A stretch of 64,000 bases of DNA from Sarocladium kiliense. Lineage: Eukaryota; Ascomycota; Sordariomycetes; Hypocreales; Sarocladiaceae. The DNA is taken from contig JAUZTG010000017.1 in NCBI GenBank assembly GCA_030734395.1, positions 806,001 to 870,000 of the forward strand, written 5' to 3'. The translations under genes and the position numbers were made by a program. The notes under the pieces are model-generated. The model was not told the DNA's origin. It did no database searches and saw nothing but the letters and a program-made list of their open reading frames with translations. Position 1 is the stretch's first letter; every line of letters begins with the position of its first letter. Below are positions 36,578-48,117 of the stretch, piece by piece.

Positions 36578-39015
36578 CTACCCGAAAATCAGGTCCCCTC
36601 TCCCTCCAGGTAGCATCATACGAAAGGACCAACCCTGCGACTTGTATACCTCAGCAGCAATCCTGCCCAACCATAACGTAGGAGCAACTGGTATCCAAAA
36701 CTCGCATTTCTCACTCCCCAATATCTTCATGCCAGCGGACCAAGAATGTCGAGCCCCATCCAGATCACCGGTGCCGAGCTGTGCATGAGCTAAGGACAAG
36801 TAGGCTACTGAGGCAGTGAACCCATTCTTTGACTTGAGCGTACGAAGCTTCTCCACCTCTTCTAGAGCATATTGCCACCTTGACACGGCTTCTTCGAGAT
36901 CAGATCTCATGTGAGCCACTCGAGCGGCGGCGAATAGCCTCCGCATGTGAAGTTGTTGGTTGTAAACATCATCGAGTATGAGAGGGTCAGCCTTGCCCGT
37001 TTCCTCGAGAAGAGCCTCGGCAGCGGTCAGGTCACCCATTCCAATCTTAGCCTCGACCCAGGCTAGCATGAGCCGCCGGAATCCCCGTCGTGGCCGATCG
37101 CTGTCTTGGATGAGGTCTAACTCTGGCTGTAAGACTTCCATGACTTTGTCGTACTGCTGCATCTCGCAATACACATCGCTCAGTCTGCCAGCTAATAGCC
37201 GACGTGAATTTAGTCTTATTGGCTTGGTGCCGTCGAGGGAGATGATGTGTTCCAGTGAGGCTCTGGCGGCAGGGAAGTCCCCAACTGACTGGAAGAATCG
37301 GGCGGCAGTGCTCTGGAGCCTGAAAGTCACCTCAGTATCCAGTGCCGATAGAGGTTGTTCAGCCGCCCATTTGTATATAAAGGATGGAATATCATCATCC
37401 TCGTTCCAGGATTTTATCTTATTCTCAATCTCGGATATGTGAAGGCGTCCGCGAAGTGCATGATCTCGCCGTGTGACTGGTCTTGGACCTCGATAGTAGA
37501 AGTCACTGATTACTGACTCAGACTGAGTGATATTCCCATCGACGCGGGACAGGATGCTCTCGAATAGAGCCACGGTGGCGTGGAGAGTATAAGGCATCGA
37601 TCTTCGTAAGAATGTCTTAGCCCTAGCGACGGCAGCTTGTCGCATTGCAACAGCATCTCTCTCCGCAAAGTAGAGAACCGCCTCGAGAGCCTCTGATCTC
37701 AACGACGGCGGCACCTTTACTGAGTTCGTGAGTTTATCTACGACAGCCCATACAGCCATCTTGAGCTCTGGCGACCTAAGTGAATGACAGCTGTCAGTGT
37801 ATGAATCACAGTCCGGCGCTGAGAAACGGGGTTTACCAAGTGGTATTGCCCTCGTAACATGGAGGACATGTAAAACAGACGACTTTGAGTGCTAGCACGC
37901 CCATGTCGTTGATGCTCTGAGCATGTAACGCTTTGGACAACTTGGCTGTTGCCTCGGAACTCAGGGACCAAGCGACGGTACCATCTTCGAGAAACGATTT
38001 TCGTATGGAAGGGCTTTTCGTAGCCTGTAGAAGCGTCTCATCGTCCGAAACTATGCTGATGAGCTCAGGAGGTAGTCCAAAGTCGGTGGCGGTCACTTTT
38101 TTGATCTCTCCCGATGTATTCCAGCGCCGCTGCTGGGATCGGCAATCCTTCAGCAGCGCTTCAGGAACATCAGCACCGCCCAGCGCGTGGAGCAGTAGCA
38201 TGAGGTAGTCCTCGTCAGGGATGCAATCCGCATAGTCTACGGTGAGGTTGTAGTATGATGATGTCAATGAGTCGTCTATAAGCCCAGGGTTAGGGAGCAC
38301 GGGATCGCTTTGGTTTAAGGGGGCTGAACCAACCTTGAAGTTGATACAGAATTAGCCGCTTTACAAAACTGGTATAACTCTTTACTTCTAAGTTCAAAGA
38401 ACCCAGATGGCCAAAAAGGACATCGTCATCGATATTCAAGTATCTCTCATAGCTGGACTGTGTCAGTGCGCGGCAAGCAAGACGCCTGGGGGGAACCCAA
38501 GCTTACGTTGAATGAGGGATGTCCAGCGGTAATGAGAAGAGGCTTCCCAACCCTCCGAGCTTGCGAGCGATCTTGATGTACTTTCTCCCAGCATTTCGTA
38601 GTTCCGTGTAGTTGAGCTGATCAAGGGAGAAGCCTGGTATTCGAGCGGGTACTGAAGGCGGTGCCCCCAATCTGGACCTGAGGAAGACGGCGACGCAAGC
38701 AAGTCGGCGTCTCAACTCGACATGGACAGTGCCTTCTGGGCTCTCCCAAAAGCCTTCGACATGATCGTTGAATCGCTGGCACACATCGTCGATAGGTGCC
38801 AGATCTACCGACGTTACCGAAAGTACCCTGTTCGTCCTTTCATTGCTCGGTGTGATGCGGTAATGGACATCGCGGCTCAGCAATTTCGACTTGGCCAGAA
38901 GAAGGCGAATGTCTCTCAAGTGGGCATTAATGGCAGGAATGAGATGTCTCGCGCGGCTCTCATCAAAGTCCTCGGCAAGTTGATGAACCGAGCTGCAGAG
39001 ATCGCACGATCCCAT
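36578..39015 (-). CDS. Large TPR-type protein of unknown function
   Basis: Four exons, about 755 aa. Splices found in phase: CATTCAAC|CTATGAG (intron of 54 nt ending CCAG near 38445) giving DIPHSTYERYLNIDDDVLF; TTAGAA|GTTGGT giving LNLEVGSAPLNQ; and ACTTG|GTCGCC giving NTTWSPELKMAVW. The C-terminal 390 residues are helical pairs with TPR-like spacing (LLAGRLSDVYCEMQQYDKVMEVLQ; ARASLEHIISLD; AYLSLAHAQLGTGDLDGARHSW). The N-terminus (MGSCDLCSSVHQLAEDF) and the FLEDGTVAWSLSSEA segment resemble fungal multi-domain proteins of unknown role. Start 39015 is the first ATG in frame; the frame extends to a non-ATG codon at 39105. Confidence 0.65.
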
Positions 39016-39624
39016 GATTGTCCAGATCGCTGCGCATTGCTCGTCAAGGCGGATGGTCGTCTGGAATCCTTTAATTCTCTCACTGTGAGAGTTTCGGTGA
39101 GGCAAATGCTGAGGCCAGGTTTAGCTCCATGCGGCGGATGGGGAACCGTTTAAGCGAGGAGGAAAAAGGTTATCAATCTCGTTTTTTATGGGGTTGACCC
39201 TGGCGTCCTCCTTATCAGATCATGCAAAGGCCATGCGCCATGAGACCCATTCCGCGTGCTAAGGTCCAATGTGTCATTGTTCCAGCTTGGCAGCAAAGCC
39301 TGTATTTCACTCAGCTGCAAGCTGCATGTCCCTTTTCTAACTCACGGACCTTGCAGGCTTTGGTTTATCATATGGCGCTGCTCGTTCTGGGAACAAAAAG
39401 TCGTCCGATGTCGGTTCCCTTGCCGCAGAAGCTGCTCTCGGAGTCGCTTTTTAGTGCGTGGCGTAGCACCGAGCCGAGGGCTATGATGAGAGAATTTCCT
39501 GAAGGTTGGGTTCACCCCGGGTTGGCATAGATGGTGCGTGAAGAAATACGGGATGTCCAGAATACTTGTTCGATCATGCCATTTCTTGATGCTTTGCTTG
39601 ATGCTGTATGATCTAGGGACAGCT
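39016..39624. other. Intergenic region with one ATCWGATAA site
   Basis: About 610 bp between the TPR gene start and the 3' end of the MFS gene. TTATCAGAT (reverse of ATCTGATAA) is at 39212-39220, about 200 bp upstream of the TPR gene start. No gene was supported. Confidence 0.5.
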
Positions 39625-41340
39625 TCAAGACATGTTCACCTCATCAATCCACCAAAGTACCACCCAATTGACCACAGCGACAAAGCCTAATAACCACATT
39701 GGCAACCCGACAAGATTATGCCCAAGACCCCAGCCCAACAAGGTACCTCCGACCACTGGGCCCAGGATTCGCCCGGCACTGGAGATACTGGATGCCATTC
39801 CATGTACTGTTCCCAGCAGATCCGGGCTTGGGGCTGATTCGTTGACTAAAAGCATCGTCGCCGGATTCACGAACGTCCGAGACAAGACCTGCAACGCTAT
39901 AACAGCCGTCAGGCAGGTCCATACCAACGGCAGGTTGTCCGCCGGTAGCAATACAAGGTATGGTAGTAGAAAGTATGCGACGATGCTCAGCGGCAAGAAG
40001 ACTTGATATGAGCTTCGAACCCCGAGGCTACCAATCAGTCTGGGGTACACAATCAGCTGCAGCGGGATCCCAATCATCCCAATCGTAGTGTTTGCGAAAC
40101 CCATCTTCTCACTGGATAGTCCAAGGCCACCAGAGAAGCGGAATGGGAGATGGAAGCTGCGGTGATCGGCTTGCGGAGTCGGGATAAGAGTGAAGAACAT
40201 GGAGTTGAAGGCTGAAACGTGCATGGATTGAAGAAAGCGCTGAAGCATGTTCATGAAGACGTTTCGCGTCAGGACCGCTCGGAATGGTGCTGGCTCTTTG
40301 GACTCAGGCTTTGCGGCTGGTCGAGCATCGCTGCTAAGGACTTCGTCGTGTATTGGGTTCAGTATCGCGGCTTGGTCATCGGTATTCAACGGATCGTAGG
40401 AGTACGCAGGTGGTGGCTTTTGTCTGAGTATCGCTCGGAGGATGCGCTTGCCAATGCGACGACCTGCATCTGGTCGATTCCGTAGCTGCGGATGGGACTC
40501 ATCTAGGCACAAGATTACGCCCAGGGCTGCCGTGCTCAGAATTGTGAAGCAGAAGAGATTTGGCAGGGCGTAGGGGAAGGTTCTGAGCCATTCTACCCCA
40601 GTAGCACCACCAAAGACTGACCCAGGACCAAAGAGCCCTGGGAGTGTATGTGTTGGATCGGCCAGGAAACCACTGAGGAGAGGACCTATGATGACACCGA
40701 CGTTGAAGCACATCGGAAGCAGTAGGAAAGCTCGAGGTCGATACCTGTCCAAGTGAGTTAGCTTTACATATTCCAAGCGGCTTCTTCTAGAGCTTGAATC
40801 CAACCTCTTGTCAACCACCACTTCAGACACCATTGTTCTCAGAACTCCGATGTTTCCATTCAGAGAGCCTGCCATGAACCGGAAGCAGAAAGCTGCCCAT
40901 AGTGACCTAGAGAAACCCATTCCCAAAGCAGACAATGCAGAGCCAGAAAGCCCAATGATCAGAACTCGTTTCCTACCGAGGCGAGGGTTGTCGGCAAGCC
41001 GTCCCCACCACATAGACGTGAGGCATTGTGCAGCGGCGAACGTGGCGGTCAAATAGCCTGCCTGTTTGACAATTTCGGAAGCGTCGAGATGTGGATTGAA
41101 CCATCGTAGTTGGTAGAACAGGTAGGAGGTCAGGGATCGCTCGCTGAGGGGCTCTGCTAGACGAGCGAGGACGATGACGGCCAGCTGGCCTTTGTTGGGA
41201 AGTGAAGCCCACGAGACAGGCTCTTGATTCGGAGGCGGAGGAGTTGGCTCTCGACCATGAGCCTCAAGGAGAGGTGTTTGGTCTGATACCTCCGATGCCG
41301 GCGCGAGCCTGGCCGACGATTGGGATGAGGAGCGTCTCAT
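39625..41340 (-). CDS. MFS transporter (YCR023C/ZIFL-like group)
   Basis: Twelve predicted membrane segments with the usual central loop. The N-terminus is a Ser/Pro-rich cytosolic tail (MRRSSSQSSARLAPASE), then LARLAEPLSERSLTSYLFYQ, WWGRLADNPRLGRKRVL (the MFS loop 2-3 motif), and a second half starting at FRAVLTRNVFMNMLQRF. Start is ATG 41340; a longer frame upstream begins with hydrophobic residues unlikely to be coding. The 60 nt at about 40744-40803 reading LDSSSRRSRLEYVKLTHLDR are probably an in-frame intron (GAG|GTTGGA ... GCTAAC ... GGACAG), since its removal gives VVVDKRYRPRAFLLLPM. Length 571 or 551 aa. Substrate unknown; its promoter is shared with the ferric reductase. Confidence 0.85.
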   Translation of the reverse strand: MRRSSSQSSARLAPASEVSDQTPLLEAHGREPTPPPPNQEPVSWASLPNKGQLAVIVLARLAEPLSERSLTSYLFYQLRWFNPHLDASEIVKQAGYLTATFAAAQCLTSMWWGRLADNPRLGRKRVLIIGLSGSALSALGMGFSRSLWAAFCFRFMAGSLNGNIGVLRTMVSEVVVDKRLDSSSRRSRLEYVKLTHLDRYRPRAFLLLPMCFNVGVIIGPLLSGFLADPTHTLPGLFGPGSVFGGATGVEWLRTFPYALPNLFCFTILSTAALGVILCLDESHPQLRNRPDAGRRIGKRILRAILRQKPPPAYSYDPLNTDDQAAILNPIHDEVLSSDARPAAKPESKEPAPFRAVLTRNVFMNMLQRFLQSMHVSAFNSMFFTLIPTPQADHRSFHLPFRFSGGLGLSSEKMGFANTTIGMIGIPLQLIVYPRLIGSLGVRSSYQVFLPLSIVAYFLLPYLVLLPADNLPLVWTCLTAVIALQVLSRTFVNPATMLLVNESAPSPDLLGTVHGMASSISSAGRILGPVVGGTLLGWGLGHNLVGLPMWLLGFVAVVNWVVLWWIDEVNMS

Positions 41341-41923
41341 GTCGATTGAACAGGTACAGAGGGACGAAAGGGAGAGGCAACTATTCGCCACTATACAAAG
41401 CAAGCGAACATTGGCAAAAACCTCTGGACCCTGTTTTCAGTAAGACACCCTGGAGCTACAAACTTTGAGAGAGAATCGCGTGTTCTATAGACTTGTTGAA
41501 AGCCTTTACGATTCAATCCGACCCTCATTGCTCCCACACTTGATCTGATGTGGGGGACGAACAGACGAAAAGAGTTTGTCTAGACCAGGGTTGTGACAAG
41601 GGTGTGTTTTCTCACAGTGAGAGAATTGCAAGTCAATCCATCGTGGTCGGATTTATGGGTCGGCGCTGATCTTGTTTTATCAGATGGAACTAGGCGTTAT
41701 CAGATCAAGCCTCTTGGCTGTCTCGAAGGCCGCCAACAAACCCGTGCACAGGGGTCGGATGTCATACGGTGCACCATGGCTCCACACTCCATGCTCTGCG
41801 ATCACGGAGGCCCTGCGGTTCCGAGTTGATCAGATAAACCGAATCTTATCAGATCTTGTCCTTGTAGCATCGTGAAAGCCAGCAACGCGCACCGCATGCT
41901 CTCGATCTCCAACAAAGCACAAG
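41341..41923. promoter_or_regulatory. Divergent MFS / ferric reductase promoter with four iron-GATA sites
   Basis: This 583-bp gap carries four exact matches to ATCWGATAA: 41677-41685 (reverse), 41697-41705 (reverse), 41829-41837 (forward) and 41846-41854 (reverse). That sequence is the binding site of SreA/Urbs1-type iron-sensing GATA repressors. All four lie 70-250 bp upstream of the reductase start. Iron repression is inferred. Confidence 0.7.
41677..41854. promoter_or_regulatory. Cluster of four ATCWGATAA (SreA/Urbs1-type) sites
   Basis: Four 9-bp matches in 178 bp, arranged as two pairs with centre spacings of 20 and 17 bp. By base counting, about one match on either strand is expected in the whole 64-kb window, so this density is not chance. 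Confidence 0.72.
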
Positions 41924-43766
41924 ATGGACAACCTCAAGCCCCCTATTCCGAAGCAGCTCGTCAACGAGAAGGCTATCAAGATCTATGCGGCTTTTCTTGC
42001 CGCCCTTACCATCATCATCATTGCAGACCGGTGGTTGAATCGCTGCAACTGGAAGACACATAGCGCAGCATCACATACAACACTTCGGGCAGCTTATGTC
42101 AAGCTTACACAGTACGATGAAGGCCCCTCTTTTCGAGACTTCTGCCTCTTACTGACCACAGCATAGAGCTTTGAATAGACGCACAAGCTGGTCACTGTTT
42201 GGCCAACCTTCCGTTGGACTTACTCTAATAGTCGCGATTTATGTCCTGGCCAATGCCATCCTCTGTGTCACGCCTATAGCGATATACCAGCTCAACCATT
42301 TCGCCTCTAGATTAGGATGGTAGGTCTTTGGTTCAAGCCTGAGCTCTCGTGTGATCTCTGACTTGGTTTCCCTAGGCTGACGGCCATAAACATGGTTTTG
42401 TGCATACTGTTCGGGCTCAAAAACACTCCATTAGGCCAGGTTGCTCGGGTGTCGCATCTAGAGCTTAACATTCTTCATCGAGTGGTCGGCTACACCACGG
42501 TAGCCCTCGTTCTGCTCCATGCCGCCCTCTATACTTGGTACCGTGGGCGGATCGGCTACTGGTCGAGGTTGATCATACCAGCCAACCTCGCAGGCATTGG
42601 CGCCTGCATTGCCATGCTCGTCTTGTGCATGGGGATCTGGAGACACCGCAACTACGAGTTGTTCTATGTCAGCCACGTCGGAGGCTGTGTCTCAGCTCTC
42701 GTTCTGGCCTATTTACACAGACCGAATTGGCTGAAGAAAATACCACTAGTCATGGCCTTTGGCGGCTCCATCTGGCTTTTGGATCGTATTATCCGAGCTG
42801 CGAGAATGTCACGGAATGGCATTAACAACAATGCCACACTCTACCCTCTTCCTGGAAACGCAATACGCATATTGTTGAGAAAACCGCACCGCAAGAATGC
42901 CCTGCCGGGATCACATTGCTTCCTCTGGATCCCATGCATTCATGTCTCTCAGAACCACCCGTTCACTATTGTCAGCAACGGACCGTCAGGGCTCGAACTT
43001 GTGGTCAGACCAAGGGAAGGCTTCACCAAGGAGACGTTGCGGCTAGCCTGTCAGAGACCTGGAGAACGATTCCTGGCTTCGGTAGATGGCCCGTATGGCT
43101 CTGTGCCAGAAATGAAGGACTATGACAGAGTTGTACTCATGGCTGGTGGGAGCGGTGCCGCCTACACAGTTGGTCTCCTGAATCGGGTCTTGAGCCAAAA
43201 TTCAGGTGCGAGTTTAGACAACGTCTACTTTATTTGGACCGTGAGAGACACAGGTATGACACCTTCTGACCTGGAATGTGGATCAAGCTGACACGAGCGA
43301 AGTTCATCTGAGCTGGTTTTACCAACATCTCTGCCGTTTCGCAAAGACAAGGGTCAAGTTGATCATCTATATCACGAATGAGGCGGCTGCTTCAAGTCCC
43401 GACGAAGTGGTTCGTACTGCGCTTGAAGCTAGCAGAGTCTCAAACTCAATGGAGACCGCACTGTTGTCGAAGAAAGACTCCATGAGCTACGAGACTATTT
43501 CGGAGCTACTAGACATGGAAATGTGTCTAGATGGTGTGACTACAGACAACGGCGAAGGCATTGATGGCGTGGCACGATTTCATTACATGAAGATGAGGCC
43601 TGAGAACGATATCGGCCAGATTTTGGACGAAGCTAGACACACAGATAGAGTGCTGGTCGCAGCGTGTGGTCCGAAGTCGCTTATGGATGCGGTGAGAGAC
43701 TCGGTCGATACTTGGCGGGGTAGACGTAGCATAGATCTTCACTGTGAGAGTTTTGGGAGTAGCTAG
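41924..43766 (+). CDS. Ferric reductase transmembrane component (FRE family)
   Basis: Reduces ferric iron or copper at the membrane with electrons from NADPH through FAD and haem. Four exons, about 550 aa. Splices: ACACA|AGCTTTG giving KLTQALNRRTSW, GGATG|GCTGAC giving LGWLTA, and ACAG|TTCATC giving RDTVHLSWFYQ. The ferric-reductase domain has paired His in SHLELNILHRVVGYTTVALVLLH and FYVSHVGGCVSALVLAYLH. The FAD motif HPFTIVSN, the NAD(P) loop GGSGAAYTVGLL and the C-terminal AACGPKSLMDAVR are intact. No signal peptide; the first membrane segment is AAFLALTIIII-like near residue 25. The iron-GATA sites upstream fit induction under iron shortage. Confidence 0.92.
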
Positions 43767-44240
43767 GAAAGTATAATGACATGGGCCTCACGGCGGCATC
43801 TGACTTTAGCTTGATACGTCACAAAGCACCCGGCAAGATGACCCTCGTGTCCATGACTGGTATGGCGTTGTGGTTCCGAAGCGTGGCCGCCCTGAAGTGT
43901 TGAGCCCCCACTTACATGAACATGGATGCCATGCCATGTCCACCCTCCAAACGCCACCTTGGGCCGTGCTAAAATAGTCTCGTTCTTGTTCTCCAGGGAC
44001 CCATTCTAAAGTTTGCATCTGCTAGAAATCATGGATTGGTAGGACCCTTGCGCACCGAACTATGCCGCCCACCGGCCCTCAGCGCGTATCTGATCGATCA
44101 GATAAGATGGGAAGCAGTCCTCCTCGCTTCGCTCTTCTTTTCCTTTCCTTCTTCCTGTCACACCACCTCTTCCAATTCTTTGCGTGAAGATCAGGCCTTA
44201 CAAGGGAAATTCCCGTGGTATCGTGTCTTGAGTCGTTGTC
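43767..44240. promoter_or_regulatory. Upstream region of the MFSD1-like gene with an 18-bp palindrome
   Basis: The perfect palindrome TATCTGATCGATCAGATA lies at 44087-44104 and includes ATCAGATAA at 44097-44105, about 140 bp before the start codon. It holds the iron-GATA site sequence in both orientations. C/T-rich sequence follows toward the start. Confidence 0.6.
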
Positions 44241-46220
44241 ATGGCCTCCAAGAAAGAAATAGGCGTTGCTGAGCCCTCAACGGTTGCGGGGCTGAGCGAT
44301 GTCTCTCCGCCAACCCCAGAGGCCGACGAGAAGCAGCTGGCGACCGTCAGCGGATCTCCTACAGACGATGAGTCGATTGGCATCAAGGACTTCCCGCTTT
44401 GGTGGAAGATCACAGCTCTTGTTCTCGGTCTTGCCCTCTCTTGGGGATCATCATTCTCCGAGAATACCCTTGGACCTCTCAAGGCGACCTTGATTCGAGA
44501 GCTGGGAATCAACAACGCTCAAGTACGTATCCAGGAACAATACTTCACTATCGGGAACCCGAGCTGACAAGATCTAGTACGGTGCCATCTCCTCTGCCAC
44601 ATCTCTCGTCAACTCGGTCTTGCCCATCATCGGCGGTTATGCCCTTGACTACTATGGCGTAGAGTGGTAAGTGACTAGTTCCCAACAATGCTCCGATACG
44701 ACACGAGACAAGACAGTCATCCGAACATATGCATCTGATTACAGAAACTAATGGCACTTTGCAATCAGGGGCTCCCTTGCGTGTTCCGTCGCGATCTTCT
44801 TCGGAGCTGTCATTTCAGCGGCCGGCTCTAACCAGAACTCCTTCGGTCTGGTCGTCGGCGGACGAATCGTTATGGGATTCGGCAGCACGGTTATCGAGAC
44901 GTGTACATCCAAAGTAAATCACTCTGAGCATAACACAAGGCGACATGGAAGCTAACACGCATCCTCCTTAGATCCTGGCGCACTGGTTCCAGCACCGTGG
45001 ACTTGGCTTCGTATACGGTCTCGACTTGTCAATTGGTATGTCTGCATTCACCTCGTCGGAACTAAGTGTGTCACGAATAGATGAGCTAACAGAACATCAG
45101 GCAAGCTCATTGTCCTCATGGCGAAGGCCACGGCTGTCCCCATGAGAGATGCAAGCTCCTTCTGGGGCTGGGCACTCTGGATCCCAGCCATCGTCTGCTT
45201 TTTCAACCTTCTGCAGAACATCGGCTACGTCTGGTGGGCACGCACACGGCCTGAGTGGGCTCAGATCCCTACCGGCCATGGCGTCGCTAGAGAGGCCAAG
45301 AAGCAAGACCGCGCTGCGGCCACGGCTGCTGCCGGACAAGCAAGGAACGGCGAGACCATCACTGTGACCACCACGTTCACACGTCGAACCAGTGTTCTTC
45401 CTGACTGGAGAGTTCTCGTGCGCGTCCCGCGTTTCTTCTGGCTGGTAGTGTGCACGCAGATCTTGCAGGCTGGCACAGTCGGTGGCTTCAATGGACTCAG
45501 CGCCGACATCATTGTCGAGACTCGAGGCTCTACAGAGGAGCTGGCCGGCTATACTTCCGCTGTGCAGCAGGTCATTCCCGTTATTTGCGCTCCTATTGTT
45601 GGCGCCTTCTTTGACTTCTTCGGCTTCAGGATGGTGTTTGTCAGTGTCACCTCTGTTCTTTGGATCCTGGTATACTGCCTGATCGGCTTCACGCAGACCA
45701 ACGCCCTGGGATCAATGGTGATCGCCTCATTCGCGTCCACAATGAACGCCCTACCCTTCCTTGCGTCGATCCCCTTGATGGTCCCGCAGCAATTGCAACT
45801 TGGTCTTGTGTTTGGCATCTGGAAGGCTTTCAACAACAGCGGCAGCGTCGTCGTAGACATGATTGCTGGACGACTTCAGGACATCACTCCTGAAAAGACG
45901 TACGAGCGTGTTGTGTACTTCTTCGTTGCTGTCAAGGCCCTAGAGTTTTGTCTAGGTCTCTTCTATGGTGTCCTTGACAGAAGGTATGTCAAACTATACT
46001 CAAGATCTGTTTTACAATGCTCCTATACTGACCTTTGGACAGATTCCTGTCGGGTATTCTTACTCTTAGTGAAAGGAAGCGCCTTGTTCTCGAGCGGGAG
46101 GGCAGGCTCGATGAGCCTATTGGCCGCAAACCTCACAGGATCTTCACGATTTCCGGTCTCACTCTGCTTTCTTGTCTCATTGTCGTTGCCTGGACTCTGT
46201 TCCTCAAGTTTTCAATTTGA
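44241..46220 (+). CDS. MFS transporter, MFSD1-like
   Basis: Six exons encode a transporter of about 540 aa with twelve membrane segments. Notable segments: FPLWWKITALVLGLALSWG, the exon pair AQ|YGAISSATSLVNSVLPIIGG, GGRIVMGFGSTVIETCTSKI, HWFQHRGLGFVYGLDLSIGK, and the second half from FFWLVVCTQILQAG. The last exon is joined by GACAGAAG|ATTCCTG and ends at TGA 46220; reading through that intron would give an unrelated tail. The sequence best fits the MFSD1 group (lysosomal/vacuolar dipeptide exporters in animals); substrate in fungi is unknown. The upstream iron-GATA palindrome suggests co-regulation with the reductase. Confidence 0.82.
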
Positions 46221-46409
46221 GTCCAGCGACAGATTTGACGCGCATCATAGACTTCGTGAGGATACAGTTTGGGGGGAGGGTTGGGAACATTCTTTCAGTC
46301 GGGAGAGCCTGAGTTTCTGAGCCATGGGCCAACATGGGCTCGACAGCGTCCCATCCATAGGCACATCCAGATATAAGCACAGGAACATTGATCTGATAAT
46401 TGTTGTTGG

Positions 46410-48117
46410 CTACCAACACGGTTCCTCTATCTCATACAGCTGGCCCGGGTTGAGAAAACAGCCTCTTGTTTTGCTGGACTGGAAATATCTGAATCTCTCA
46501 GACATTCGACTAGGCCAGCTGGATTTGTTGACTGTCATGCACACTCTCAGACGTTCCTGACTCACGATGAGCTCTGCAAACTCATCTATGACAGACATTA
46601 GACCTGCTACCTGAGTGCCAACGTCAGGTCCTGGGCCTAGGCATAGCTCCATTCGATCAAATATCATGACAATACGATCGTCTGGATGTTCCTCGACCCA
46701 CTTGCAAAGCAGGACGGTGGCCCGAGCCATGACAGCCTTCGGATTATTTGCCGCTGCTAACAGGGCAAAGTCGACCGAGTCATGATAGCGGTCAAAAAAG
46801 CTGTCATCCCATGAAAGGATAGAGGTAATAATGATGCCAGGGATGTGGCTGGATGGTAGTCGACTCTGCGTAGCCCTGTAGTAGATGACTCGGGAGCCAA
46901 GTTCTCGTTCCTGGGCAGTGTACTGAGCCAGTGCTGGGGACAGCCAAAGCGGTGAATGAGGGTCTAGCGCTGCTTGATGCAGATTTGTTGCCTCTAGGAG
47001 AAGGAAGCAACCTCTCCTCGAATGAGACCAAGATCGAAAATCTTCCATCTGCGTGAGATGCTGATATCTTCTTTCGTAGAATTGGCACACTTCCTTGGTC
47101 AAATCATCGTCGCAACTATCGCCGTCAATGAATCTTCGATCATTATCTTGTCTTCTGATCCCTTCGAGTGACTCGACGGGATCCGTAGCGCCTGGGTACT
47201 TCAGGGCCCGTTGGACGTTCAAAAGGCGGTTCTTGCGGTTCTGATATGCTTGATCTAGGTGAGTTTCATATTAGCCCTTGCACCAGATCTCGGGCGGAAT
47301 ACTCCTCTTTGCGCTGGGTTGGCCTGTTCAGGCTTACCTGTTAACTGCCTTTCAAGGCCCTGGATCCTCTTTGAGGCATCGGCCAGGACGAGGTCTCGAA
47401 AGCTCGTCATCGCAGCCTCCAAAGCCTTCATACCAGCACTAATATCTTTCCTTTCGGGCTTCGTGATTACCCATTTGAGTCTGCCTGCATTATTGTCATC
47501 AGCCGACCTGTCACGGATAGAGATTCGAGATGCGTACTGTACCAAGGCATGGATGCATAGTCCACAACAATTCCGAGAACATGGAGCATCTTGCAGTGCA
47601 TATTTAAGCCGTAATAATGCAGCTGCTCAGATAGTGCCTTCTCGGGCAAGAATAGTTGCACACACGCCATGTGCTTCATTAGGCGGCAGACCTCTTCAAG
47701 ACTGTCGAGGATTAGGCGCTCAAGGCTTTGCTTCTCACTAGCTAGCTTCATGAGCTTCAGCCAGCGAACACTTCATACCATTAAAATAAAATGAGGCAAA
47801 ATACTCACAGTGAGTAAGAACGACACTGATCCGTATGTGAGCCCTCCGGCAGTCTGGTCAGCAGCCTTGGCAATCTCTGCGATCCCGGAGTAAGTGCGCA
47901 ATATACTCGAAGCGGTTGAACAGACTTCTAGGATACGGGTTCTTCGCCTGTTATTTCGCTTAGACATTTCGTCTTCGAGAATAGTACCAAACCTCGCCAG
48001 TGATCCTTCATCTGTCACAGTGGCCACCTGCTTTGCTATTGCTGGTCTGGACTGAAACGATACCGATAGCTTCCTGGCTTCAGCCTGAAGCTCGGAGTGA
48101 ATTGGGTCTACAATCAT
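46410..48117 (-). CDS. DUF7708-type STAND-like protein
   Basis: At least four exons, about 500 aa. Phase-checked splices: TTACTCACT|CTCATGAAG (53-nt intron) and TGGTACA|GCAGACTC (53-nt intron) giving MPWYSRLKWVITKP. The N-terminal half is an all-helical domain with LRTYSGIAEIAKAADQTAGGLTYGSVSFLL and the PWY.RLKW segment, the pattern of DUF7708 at the head of fungal STAND proteins. The second half has a Walker-B-like DDRIVMIFDRMELCL but no Walker A, so nucleotide binding is doubtful. Start 48117 chosen as first ATG before the conserved helices; 48276 is an alternative. Likely a member of the fungal NLR-like repertoire; no activity can be stated. Confidence 0.65.

Noticed and set aside
39016..39105. 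N-terminal extension of the TPR gene
   Set aside because: The extension begins at TTG with a stop just upstream; first ATG is at 39015.
41341..41403. Upstream extension of the MFS gene that could look like a signal peptide
   Set aside because: The downstream ATG at 41340 starts a typical cytosolic Ser-rich tail; MFS proteins of this type have no cleaved signal peptide.
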